A stretch of DNA of 21,595 bases from an uncultured Nitrospinaceae bacterium (GTDB taxonomy: Bacteria > Nitrospinota > Nitrospinia > Nitrospinales > VA-1): positions 1-21,595 of the forward strand of contig CAJWLY010000009.1 in NCBI GenBank assembly GCA_913043155.1, in the 5' to 3' direction. Below the pieces are notes generated by a model. It did no database searches. It saw nothing but the letters and a program-made list of their open reading frames with translations, and was not told where the DNA came from. Below are positions 15,440 to 21,595 of this stretch, in pieces. Both the position numbers and the translations under genes were made by a program. The first letter of the stretch is position 1. Every line of letters starts with the position of its first letter.

Positions 15440-17299
15440 ATGAAATCTTACGGCGTCATAGTTATTGGCGGAGGACATGCAGGATGTGAGGCAGCGTTAG
15501 CATCGGCACGCATGGGAGTCTCCACCGCGCTCATCACCCTCGACCTGAAAAAAATCGCACTGATGCCGTGCAATCCGGCCATCGGCGGGATCGGTAAAGG
15601 GCATATCGTTCGTGAAATCGACGCGCTCGGCGGCGAGATGGCCCGCTGTATCGACAGGACAGGCATCCAGTTCCGCGTCCTCAACGCCTCCAAAGGTCCA
15701 GCCGTCCAGGGATACCGCGCGCAGGCCGACAAGCATCTCTACAAAAATGAAATGCGCCGCGCGCTTGAAACACAGACTAATCTCGAACTGATATGCGACG
15801 AAGTGGACGAATTGTTGTTCGCAAATAGCAAAGTCACGGGTGTAAGCACGCGCAGCGGGCTTGATTTAAATGCGCTGTCAGTCGTCATTACCACGGGGAC
15901 ATTCTTGAACGGACGCATCCACATTGGAATGAACAGTTCACCCGCTGGACGTGCCGGCGAGGAACCATCCACAAAACTTTCACAATCGTTTCTCAAACAA
16001 GGATTTGAATTGGGACGGTTGAAGACCGGCACGCCGCCACGCCTGCTTCGCAACACCATCGACTTCTCCAAATGTGAGATACAGGATGGTGATACCAATC
16101 CCAAACCGTTTTCGTTCTCCACCGAAAAACTCGACCGGCCGCAGGTGCCTTGCCATATCACTCACACAAACGAACGAACAGCAGAAGTTATCAAAAACAA
16201 TATACACCTGTCGCCGCTCTACAGCGGCATCATCGAGGGAGTCGGGCCACGCTACTGTCCATCTATCGAAGACAAGATCGTCAAGTTTCCTGACAAGCCG
16301 TCGCACCATATCTTCCTGGAACCGGAGGGACTAGACACAGACTGGATTTATCCCAACGGCATATCGACCAGCCTCGCTGAAGAAGTTCAGCTGAAACTGG
16401 TAAACACCATTCCCGGACTGGAGAATGCAAAGATCGTGGCTCCCGGCTACGCGGTCGAATACGATTTTGTCCCGCCCACGCAACTGTTGTCGACTTTGGA
16501 GACGAAGCGTATTTCCGGACTCTTCCACGCGGGACAAATCAATGGAACTTCAGGTTACGAGGAAGCGGCGGGGCAGGGGCTCATTGCGGGAGTCAACGCG
16601 GCGCAACGCGCGCTTGGACATGACCCATTCATGCTCAACCGGATGGAAAGCTACATCGGCGTCATGATCGACGACCTGGTGACCAAGGGAACGCAGGAAC
16701 CGTACCGTATGTTTACCTCCCGTGCCGAGTACCGGCTGCTTTTGAGGCAGGACAATGCCGACGCCCGGCTTATGGGAAAGGGGCACAAGCTCGGGCTCGT
16801 TTCAAACGAGACCTACGATCGATGCTTAAAAAAACTGGATTCTGTTAAAAACGAAATCGACCGACTCAACGAAACCCGGGTCATCCCCAATCCGGAGGGA
16901 GTGGAACTCGTCTCCCAATTGGGAATTCGACAATTGAAAAATGCGACTACGCTGGCGGGGCTGTTGAAGCGCCCGGAAATCACCTACAATCAACTCATTG
17001 AAATATTCAACGGAGCGTCGGTCCCCCCGTTGGTCGGTGAACAGGTAGAAATTCAGATCAAATATGAGGGGTTCATCCAGCGGCAGAAGCAGGTCGTCGC
17101 CAAACAGGCTAAGCTAGAGAACTATACTATTCCGAAAGACTTCCAGTACAACGGTATTCCCGGCCTGTCGCGTGAAGTAGTACAGAAGTTGGAAGCGATT
17201 CGTCCCACAACGCTTGCTCAGGCTTCGCGTATATCCGGCGTCACCCCCGCCGCCGTATCTATCGTGATGCTACTCCTCAAACAGAAAACGCTGAGCTAG
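15440..17299 (+). CDS. mnmG: tRNA uridine-5-carboxymethylaminomethyl synthase subunit MnmG (GidA)
   Basis: FAD-dependent subunit that, with the GTPase MnmE, installs (carboxymethyl)aminomethyl groups at the wobble uridine of several tRNAs. The 619-residue length is normal. Landmarks: FAD site VIVIGGGHAGCEAALASARMG (7-27), CNPAIGGIGKGHIVREIDALGG, the conserved RVLNASKGPAVQGYRAQADK, GTFLNGRIHIG, FHAGQINGTSGYEEAAGQGLIAG, MFTSRAEYRLLLRQDNAD, and a C-terminal helical MnmE-binding domain ending near SRISGVTPAAVSIVMLLLK. rsmG, which often follows, is absent; a DUF4911-like gene follows instead. Confidence 0.97.
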   Translation: MKSYGVIVIGGGHAGCEAALASARMGVSTALITLDLKKIALMPCNPAIGGIGKGHIVREIDALGGEMARCIDRTGIQFRVLNASKGPAVQGYRAQADKHLYKNEMRRALETQTNLELICDEVDELLFANSKVTGVSTRSGLDLNALSVVITTGTFLNGRIHIGMNSSPAGRAGEEPSTKLSQSFLKQGFELGRLKTGTPPRLLRNTIDFSKCEIQDGDTNPKPFSFSTEKLDRPQVPCHITHTNERTAEVIKNNIHLSPLYSGIIEGVGPRYCPSIEDKIVKFPDKPSHHIFLEPEGLDTDWIYPNGISTSLAEEVQLKLVNTIPGLENAKIVAPGYAVEYDFVPPTQLLSTLETKRISGLFHAGQINGTSGYEEAAGQGLIAGVNAAQRALGHDPFMLNRMESYIGVMIDDLVTKGTQEPYRMFTSRAEYRLLLRQDNADARLMGKGHKLGLVSNETYDRCLKKLDSVKNEIDRLNETRVIPNPEGVELVSQLGIRQLKNATTLAGLLKRPEITYNQLIEIFNGASVPPLVGEQVEIQIKYEGFIQRQKQVVAKQAKLENYTIPKDFQYNGIPGLSREVVQKLEAIRPTTLAQASRISGVTPAAVSIVMLLLKQKTLS

Positions 17300-17325
17300 A
17301 CACGGCGCCTGTTTTTAACAATATT

Positions 17326-17433
17326 ATGGAGAAAAAACTGCCACGCTCTCCCTCAACGGAGGAAGTGAGCAATGCTCCTTCAGGCTCTTCCCTGTTGAGA
17401 CCGATACATCTCGGTATGGGAGAAAAGGAATAA
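17326..17433 (+). CDS. Possible 35-residue ORF in structured leader
   Basis: An open frame of 35 codons (MEKKLPRSPSTEEV... to GMGEKE) ends 7 bp before the DUF4911-like gene. It is polar, without membrane segment or known motif, and has no Shine-Dalgarno. The same DNA forms nested inverted repeats: CTCAAC (17352-17357) with GTTGAG (17394-17399), inner GGAAG with CTTCC and GAGC with GCTC, then ACCGA/TCGGT (17400-17415). A structured mRNA leader is as likely as a small protein, or it may be both. Low confidence as a gene. Confidence 0.25.
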   Translation: MEKKLPRSPSTEEVSNAPSGSSLLRPIHLGMGEKE

Positions 17434-17440
17434 AATAGAA

Positions 17441-17683
17441 ATGCAGACCAATTCTATTCAGTGGTTGCTGGAAGTTGATAAGAAGGACATCGCTTACATC
17501 GTAAGCATTTTTGAAGGATATGACAATCTAGCTGTGGTGCGAACTGTCGATCCTGCGCGAAGCATCATCGAACTCATCATCTCCCCCGACTATCTAGAAG
17601 ATACGCGGCGGCTTGTCGATTCCCTATCGAAAGAACTCCACGTTCGCAAAGTGAAACCTGAAGAGCTTGGTTTCTGCATCTAG
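17441..17683 (+). CDS. DUF4911-like small protein
   Basis: An 80-residue protein with the pattern DKKDIAYIVSIFEGYDNLAVVRTVDPARSIIELIISPDYLEDTRRLVDSL. The FxEGYDN-x-A-x-V-x-TVD segment followed by I-x-SP resembles DUF4911 proteins, mostly known from deltaproteobacteria-like lineages. The alternation of strands and helices suggests a small ferredoxin-like or ACT-like fold, which is inference. No catalytic residues are evident and the function is unknown. It follows mnmG by 141 bp and may share its transcript. It ends convergently with apt. Confidence 0.7.
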   Translation: MQTNSIQWLLEVDKKDIAYIVSIFEGYDNLAVVRTVDPARSIIELIISPDYLEDTRRLVDSLSKELHVRKVKPEELGFCI

Positions 17684-17723
17684 TTCGAAGTTCACAGTTG
17701 ACTGCAAAGCCTAACGCCTGACC

Positions 17724-18242
17724 TTAAAAATGTATCATCGAATAGAGGGGTAGGCCGTCAAGTTTCTGGCGTCCATTCAGAAAATCGAGTTCGATGAGGA
17801 GGGCAATCTCAACCAGTTCTACTTGAAAATTGTTCTGAACGAGGTCGACGCAGGCCGCCAGCGTTCCACCGGTCGCAAGGACATCGTCGATAATGACTAT
17901 GCGCTGTCCATTTTCAAATGCGTCTTGGTGAACCTCGATGCTGTCTTCACCATATTCCAGACTGTAGGTTTTGCGATGGGTTTTATAAGGAAGCTTTCCC
18001 GGCTTGCGCACCATGGTCACCCCGGCACCTAGCGCATAGGCTAGTGCGGAGGCGAAAACGAATCCGCGCGCCTCGATCCCCACGATCCGGTCAATCTTCT
18101 TATCTTCATACCGGCCTTTCAGTATATCGATAGCTTTTTGAAACAAACCGGGATCAGACAACATCGGGGTGATGTCCTTGAATATGATTCCTTTCTTCGG
18201 AAAGTCTGGGACGTCACGGATGATGGATTTCAATGTTTCCAT
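17724..18242 (-). CDS. apt: Adenine phosphoribosyltransferase
   Basis: Salvages adenine with PRPP to give AMP in the cytoplasm. The start at ATG 18242 yields 172 residues beginning METLKSIIRDVPDFPKKGIIFKD, the standard Apt N-terminus, with AAAGG at Shine-Dalgarno distance; a longer frame to 18302 adds 20 unlike residues. GIEARGFVFASALA (55-68) and the PRPP-binding RIVIIDDVLATGGT (114-127) are intact, and RKPGKLP matches the flexible loop region. It lies 191 bp downstream of the LysM/M23 lipoprotein gene on the same strand. Confidence 0.97.
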   Translation of the reverse strand: METLKSIIRDVPDFPKKGIIFKDITPMLSDPGLFQKAIDILKGRYEDKKIDRIVGIEARGFVFASALAYALGAGVTMVRKPGKLPYKTHRKTYSLEYGEDSIEVHQDAFENGQRIVIIDDVLATGGTLAACVDLVQNNFQVELVEIALLIELDFLNGRQKLDGLPLYSMIHF

Positions 18243-18433
18243 GATTGTGCCTTTCGTTAGATACACGAGCCGAGAGAAAATCTTTCCTTCCTTTAGACCC
18301 ATTTACGAAGGGGTAGAAAAAAATCTTCCTTCCGAAAAGAGGTTGGGGAGAGATTTTACAAAAAGGAACTCATTCCAAAAAGTTGACTTTTAAAGCTACC
18401 TATAAAGCTTCAGACCCAAGGATAATATATCGT

Positions 18434-19168
18434 TCACCGTTTTGGTAAATAGTTTAACGGATTTTGTGGGTGGGTGTCGTTTCTCACCTCGAAATGCAGA
18501 TGGGGTCCAGTTGACCGGCCCGTGCTTCCCACTGATGCGATCCGCTGGCCCTTTTTAACTACCTGGTTTTTCTGCACATGATTGTGTGAGTTATGCGCGT
18601 AAATGGTCGTTAGATTGCTTTTATGCTTGACGATGACCATGAGTCCGTATCCGGTCGGCCCCCAACCGCTAAACATGACTTTTCCATCGGCGGCGGCGGT
18701 GATGGCCGTTCCCTCGCGGGCGCCAATGTCGATTCCATCGTGCCTGCTTCCGTTGCGCTGGCCAAACCGGGATGTTAACTGACCCTTCACCGGCCAAGTT
18801 AAAAATCCTGTCACTGCTTTAGCGGTCTTGCGTGGTTTGCCTTTTGTCCAGTGGTTCTTCTTCCCTGCAGCCGATCCGTGGTCAGTCGACGCGATCTCCA
18901 AAACCCGCCGTGCTCCTGGAATCCATAACCGCCTGCCCACTTGAAGTTTCGACGGATCTGAAATGCCATTGATCCGCTCCAGGCGATTCACATCGACATC
19001 ATAGACCCGGGCGATAGCGTATAGAGTCTGCTTCTCCAGAACCGTATGATAGATACCATGTTGTTTAGAAGAAAAAATGTCTAGGCCGCGCACGGCCTGA
19101 CATCCGAAAAAAAACGAAGACAGGGTGAACAAGAAAAGCAGTTTAATTAATAACGTTCGGAAGGCCAT
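18434..19168 (-). CDS. LysM and M23 domain lipoprotein, NlpD-like
   Basis: A predicted peptidoglycan-binding envelope lipoprotein. From the ATG at 19168 (244 residues) it has a signal peptide with lipobox FFFGC (Cys23), a LysM domain (about 40-84: YHTVLEKQTLYAIARVYDV...LQVGRRLWIPG), a basic linker (about 95-120), and an M23 domain (about 122-242). The zinc and catalytic residues appear complete: H143 and D147 in SRHDGIDIG, H192 in IYAHNS, H223 and H225 in HLHF. It may therefore be an active endopeptidase, unlike NlpD itself, which has lost zinc ligands and activates amidases. A start at 19192 (MSGIIRRH) is an equally possible signal peptide start. It is divergent from the FG-GAP lipoprotein gene. 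Confidence 0.9.
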   Translation of the reverse strand: MAFRTLLIKLLFLFTLSSFFFGCQAVRGLDIFSSKQHGIYHTVLEKQTLYAIARVYDVDVNRLERINGISDPSKLQVGRRLWIPGARRVLEIASTDHGSAAGKKNHWTKGKPRKTAKAVTGFLTWPVKGQLTSRFGQRNGSRHDGIDIGAREGTAITAAADGKVMFSGWGPTGYGLMVIVKHKSNLTTIYAHNSHNHVQKNQVVKKGQRIASVGSTGRSTGPHLHFEVRNDTHPQNPLNYLPKR

Positions 19169-19292
19169 GTGCCTGCGGATGATGCCGCTCATAAGTATCT
19201 GAAAAATTTTAGCATTCGACTCGCAAGTGTCAAGCTTCATAAAATAGGCAGGCCAACTTTACATACCAAAGGGCATACGGTATAACCCAGCG

Positions 19293-20480
19293 ATGCATGC
19301 TTTTCGTTTAAATCACAAAATCCGGCGTCCGTCTCAACAAGCTTTTTCTATTATTCTTCTTTTGGGAACGGCTACCACCTTACTCCTTAACGCATGCGGA
19401 CAGAGCCGCTCAGCGCCCGACATTTTTGCCCTGCCGGTGACGTACATGGTCGGGAAAAAACCCGCCGCGCTAAAAGCTCGCGACATGAACAACGACGGTT
19501 TCCCTGACATCCTCGTCTGCAATTCCGCAAGCAACACTGTGAATTTTTTTGAAGCCCTCGGCGACGGAACATTCAAACAATCTTTCACCATGAACACAGG
19601 ACGCGAACCGGTCGCTCTTGAAACAGGAGACTTTAATGGAGACAGAATCCAGGATATCGCCATCAGCAATTACGGCGACGGCAATCTCTCGATTGTGCTC
19701 GGCCAGAAAGACGGGGTCTTTAAACTAAAAACAAATGTGAAAGTTGGTCGCTTGCCCATTGCTGTCGCTGCCGGGGATTTTAACAACGACGAAAAGCTCG
19801 ATCTCGCCGTAACGCTCCGGTTTGACAAGCTGGTGATTCTTCTTGGAAAAGGAGATGGAAATTTTAAACTGGCAGAGTCCTATAAGGCACCCGGTACGCC
19901 TGCGTATATGACGGTTGGTGATTTCAACTCAGACAAGAACCTTGATATCGCCATCGCCTTTAATGCGGTGCGGGTCAATTTCATTCGCATTTTTTACGGC
20001 AACGGGGACGGAACGTTAAAAAATCCGGTACGAATCGAGGGTGGCGGGCAGTCATCTTTCATAGCCCAACACGATGTGAACCAGGATGGAAAAATCGACC
20101 TGATCTCCTCAAGCACCATGAAGGACGTAATTAAAGTTTTCCTCGGTGACGCCAGGGGGGCGTTCACCCGCGCGCAGGATGCTGCCGCTGAGAAGGGGCC
20201 CGAATACATTGTAGCCGGAGACTTTACCGGTGACCGCATCCCGGATCTGGTAGTCGCCAATCGACGGGACGCCTCAGTTTCGGTCCTCGAAGGACGGGGT
20301 GACGGAACGTTCATCTTCCCCCACTTTAACTATCCGGTCGGAGCCAACCCGCGCGCTATGACCGGGGCCGACTTCAACGACGACGGCCTGACCGATCTAG
20401 CAATCCTCCTTTACGACCGCCAGCGCTTGGAAATCCTGCTTAGAAAATTTGGATCTTCTTCTCCCCAGCTGGAATCCTGA
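19293..20480 (+). CDS. FG-GAP/VCBS repeat lipoprotein, predicted seven-bladed propeller
   Basis: A 395-residue predicted lipoprotein: N-terminal RRPSQQ, a hydrophobic stretch and lipobox LNAC (Cys35). Seven calcium-binding-type motifs of the form D-x-N/T-x-D-x-x-x-D start at about residues 64, 113, 162, 210, 261, 310 and 360, spaced 48-51 apart (for example DMNNDGFPD, DFNGDRIQD, DFNDDGLTD). This fits a closed seven-bladed beta-propeller as in integrin-alpha-like and VCBS proteins. No enzymatic domain is added. A role in surface binding or protein contact is inference. It is divergent from the M23 lipoprotein and ends at a hairpin shared with the convergent pentapeptide gene. Confidence 0.88.
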   Translation: MHAFRLNHKIRRPSQQAFSIILLLGTATTLLLNACGQSRSAPDIFALPVTYMVGKKPAALKARDMNNDGFPDILVCNSASNTVNFFEALGDGTFKQSFTMNTGREPVALETGDFNGDRIQDIAISNYGDGNLSIVLGQKDGVFKLKTNVKVGRLPIAVAAGDFNNDEKLDLAVTLRFDKLVILLGKGDGNFKLAESYKAPGTPAYMTVGDFNSDKNLDIAIAFNAVRVNFIRIFYGNGDGTLKNPVRIEGGGQSSFIAQHDVNQDGKIDLISSSTMKDVIKVFLGDARGAFTRAQDAAAEKGPEYIVAGDFTGDRIPDLVVANRRDASVSVLEGRGDGTFIFPHFNYPVGANPRAMTGADFNDDGLTDLAILLYDRQRLEILLRKFGSSSPQLES

Positions 20481-20515
20481 ATCTTCTCCTTTACTTGTAT
20501 CACTTTTGTATTAGC

Positions 20516-20548
20516 AAAAAAACCCGCTCCTAAATACGATGGGTTTTT
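20516..20548. terminator. Bidirectional intrinsic terminator
   Basis: AAAAACCC (20518-20525) pairs with GGGTTTTT (20541-20548) around a 15-nt loop, with A-run and T-run at the two sides. It lies between the convergent FG-GAP lipoprotein and pentapeptide genes and can serve both. Confidence 0.7.
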
Positions 20549-20557
20549 GGTCATCTT

Positions 20558-21268
20558 CTATTTACAACCTGAGTTTTCTTCTCCCCAAGGCATAATGGTT
20601 TTACATTTAGTTGCATACTCCAGACCCATTACCTTTTTCATTTTTGCCCCAGTAAAGTCTGCCTCAGTCAGGTCTGCCTGGCCCAGATCGGCCTGACTCA
20701 GGTCTGCTCCATTCAGGTCCGCCTGACTCAGGTCCGCTCGACTCAGGTCTGCTCCATTCAGGTCCGCCCTCTCCAGGTATACCCGTAGCATGTTTGCCCC
20801 AGTAAAGTCTGTCCCCCTCAGGTCTGCCCGAAACAGGTTTACTCCATTCAGGTTTGCCCCTTTCAGGTTTGCCCCTTTCAGGTTTGCCCCTTTCAGGTTT
20901 ACTCCTTGCAGGTCTGTCCCTTCCAAGCTTGCCCCTTCGAGGTTGGCCCCTTGCAGGTATGCCCCTTTCAGGTTTGCCCCAGTTAGGTCTGCCCCTTGCA
21001 GGTTTGCCCCTTTCAGTTTTGCCAGAATCAGGTTTACCCCATTCAGGTTTACCCCTTTCAGGTTTACCCCAGTCAGGTCTGCCCCAGTCAGGTCTACCCA
21101 ACTCAGGTCTACCCCAGTCAGGTCTTCTCCTGACAAATCACACCTCTGACAATCTTCCCCCCTTTTGACTCTTTCTAAACCTATACCAGTAAAACTAAAC
21201 GAATTATCGATAAGACAAGTGAAAGGCAGTATCAAAGTTATTATCATTGACTTGAAAATTATTTTCAC
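20558..21268 (-). CDS. Exported pentapeptide-repeat protein
   Basis: Starting at GTG 21268 (236 residues) with AAAGGAGG at ideal distance upstream; an ATG at 21289 would place this Shine-Dalgarno inside the coding region, so I reject it. Signal peptide about 1-25 (KIIFKSMIITLILPF...), then a cysteine pair in EDCQRC, 33 consecutive A(D/N)LXX-type pentapeptides in perfect register, and a tail with KCKTIMPWGEENSGCK, which recalls the C-terminal Cys motif of other secreted members. The repeats should form a right-handed quadrilateral beta-helix of about eight coils, probably periplasmic, perhaps capped by disulfides. Function is unknown. Its leader has a strong terminator-like hairpin 36 nt from the start codon. 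Confidence 0.92.
   Translation of the reverse strand: MKIIFKSMIITLILPFTCLIDNSFSFTGIGLERVKRGEDCQRCDLSGEDLTGVDLSWVDLTGADLTGVNLKGVNLNGVNLILAKLKGANLQGADLTGANLKGAYLQGANLEGASLEGTDLQGVNLKGANLKGANLKGANLNGVNLFRADLRGTDFTGANMLRVYLERADLNGADLSRADLSQADLNGADLSQADLGQADLTEADFTGAKMKKVMGLEYATKCKTIMPWGEENSGCK
20648..21142. repeat. Array of 33 fifteen-bp units encoding pentapeptides
   Basis: 495 bp of degenerate 15-bp tandem units inside the pentapeptide gene. Three consecutive copies of CAGGTTTGCCCCTTT (plus strand, 20849-20893) are identical, suggesting recent slippage or conversion. The array produces long spurious open frames on the plus strand. Confidence 0.9.
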
Positions 21269-21304
21269 CTTCCCGCCTCCTTTAACCATCTCACCAAAAC
21301 AAAA

Positions 21305-21336
21305 AAACGAGATAACTCCACAGAGTCATCTCGTTT
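21305..21336 (-). terminator. Intrinsic terminator or attenuator upstream of pentapeptide gene
   Basis: AAACGAGATAACTC and GAGTCATCTCGTTT form a 14-bp stem with one mismatch and a four-base loop. On the minus strand it is followed by T7, G and TTTT, a strong terminator. It lies 173 nt after tRNA-Leu and only 36 nt before the pentapeptide GTG, so it either ends the tRNA transcript or attenuates the gene. Confidence 0.8.
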
Positions 21337-21508
21337 GGTTTCGTTTCTCAATGTGTTCCAGGTGGGTCGCATGATGGGACCTTCTGGGACATTTTTAGGG
21401 TGGTCTTTACACCATTTTAGACCGATTCGTAGACGTTATTATCACTTTAGTATCACTTTTCCTCCGAACTCCCTAAAAAATAAAAACCATCTAACTTATT
21501 GAAAAAAT
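21337..21508 (-). promoter_or_regulatory. Structured leader candidate between tRNA-Leu and pentapeptide gene
   Basis: 172 nt with no gene. On the minus strand it holds GGTCT/AGACC (around 21399-21420) and a longer nested hairpin at 21350-21393 whose arms are AATGT/ACATT, CCAG/CTGG and GGTC/GACC. With the terminator just downstream this looks like a regulatory leader, but I recognise no known riboswitch class. No clear promoter is seen; transcription could come from the tRNA-Leu promoter outside the window. Confidence 0.4.
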
Positions 21509-21595
21509 TGGTGCCGAAGAGAAGACTCGAACTTCCACGGGGTTGCCCCCACATGAACCTGAATCATGCGCGTCTACCAGTTCCGCCACTTCGGC
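21509..21595 (-). tRNA. tRNA-Leu(CAG)
   Basis: Complete 87-nt gene including encoded CCA (21509-21511). Acceptor GCCGAAG/CTTCGGC, anticodon stem CATGA/TCATG around loop TTCAGGT with anticodon CAG (reads CUG), a long class II variable arm GGGGGCAACCCC, T loop TTCGAGT, discriminator A. Its 5' end is the last base of the window, so its promoter is not visible. Confidence 0.95.

Noticed and set aside
20648..21142. Regular repeats that could suggest a CRISPR array
   Set aside because: The 15-bp units are contiguous, without spacers, and encode in-register pentapeptides.
20790..21168. Long plus-strand open frames rich in repeated Pro/Phe/Leu/Ser motifs
   Set aside because: They are antisense shadows of the 15-bp pentapeptide array; the minus frame has a signal peptide, Shine-Dalgarno and family motifs.
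20497..21460. GTATCACTTTT present on both sides of the pentapeptide gene, as if attachment or insertion repeats
   Set aside because: An 11-bp match is expected many times by chance in 21 kb, and no integrase or transposase is nearby.

Overview
The window reads as chromosomal DNA of a Gram-negative, LPS-making bacterium of moderate GC content (my impression is about 50%). It carries lipid A/KDO genes, two Sec/lipobox lipoproteins and a LysM–M23 envelope peptidase. The DUF4911-type protein and a FabF/ACP/CrtI-like lipid cluster point loosely to a Desulfobacterota- or Nitrospinota-like lineage. That placement is inference. I see no insertion sequences, phage genes or CRISPR arrays.

Region 1 (1-3907) is envelope biosynthesis. 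Two waaA-family KDO transferase genes lie in tandem on the minus strand, the downstream one cut by the window edge. lpxK (lipid A 4'-kinase) diverges from them, followed by a small isoprenylcysteine-methyltransferase-like membrane protein. Region 2 (3908-8397) is translation: a tRNA-Val(GAC) with a near-consensus promoter, then thrS-infC-rpmI-rplT-pheS. ThrRS lacks the TGS domain, infC very probably starts at the classical ATT codon, and pheT does not follow pheS.

Region 3 (15115 down to 8469, minus strand) is the most interesting part. It is a seven-gene run: ketosynthase, acyl carrier protein, two different CrtI/CrtISO-like flavoproteins, FabG, FabZ and FabI. Together they form a complete carrier-bound elongation cycle plus two putative polyene-acting FAD enzymes. 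They are arranged like the clusters proposed for ladderane or polyunsaturated lipid synthesis in anammox bacteria and noted in Desulfotalea. I infer a dedicated, specialised lipid pathway; the product is unknown.

Region 4 (15440-18242) holds mnmG, a possible 35-codon ORF inside a structured leader, a DUF4911-like gene and, convergently, apt. Region 5 (18434-21595) holds a NlpD-like LysM/M23 lipoprotein, a divergent lipoprotein with seven FG-GAP/VCBS repeats (predicted beta-propeller), an exported protein of 33 pentapeptide repeats and tRNA-Leu(CAG) with an encoded CCA. A strong hairpin with a U-run lies between tRNA-Leu and the pentapeptide gene, only 36 nt from its start codon, and suggests an attenuated leader.

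Several starts were moved from the longest open frame to internal codons on family length, signal peptide or Shine-Dalgarno evidence; each case is explained in its entry.
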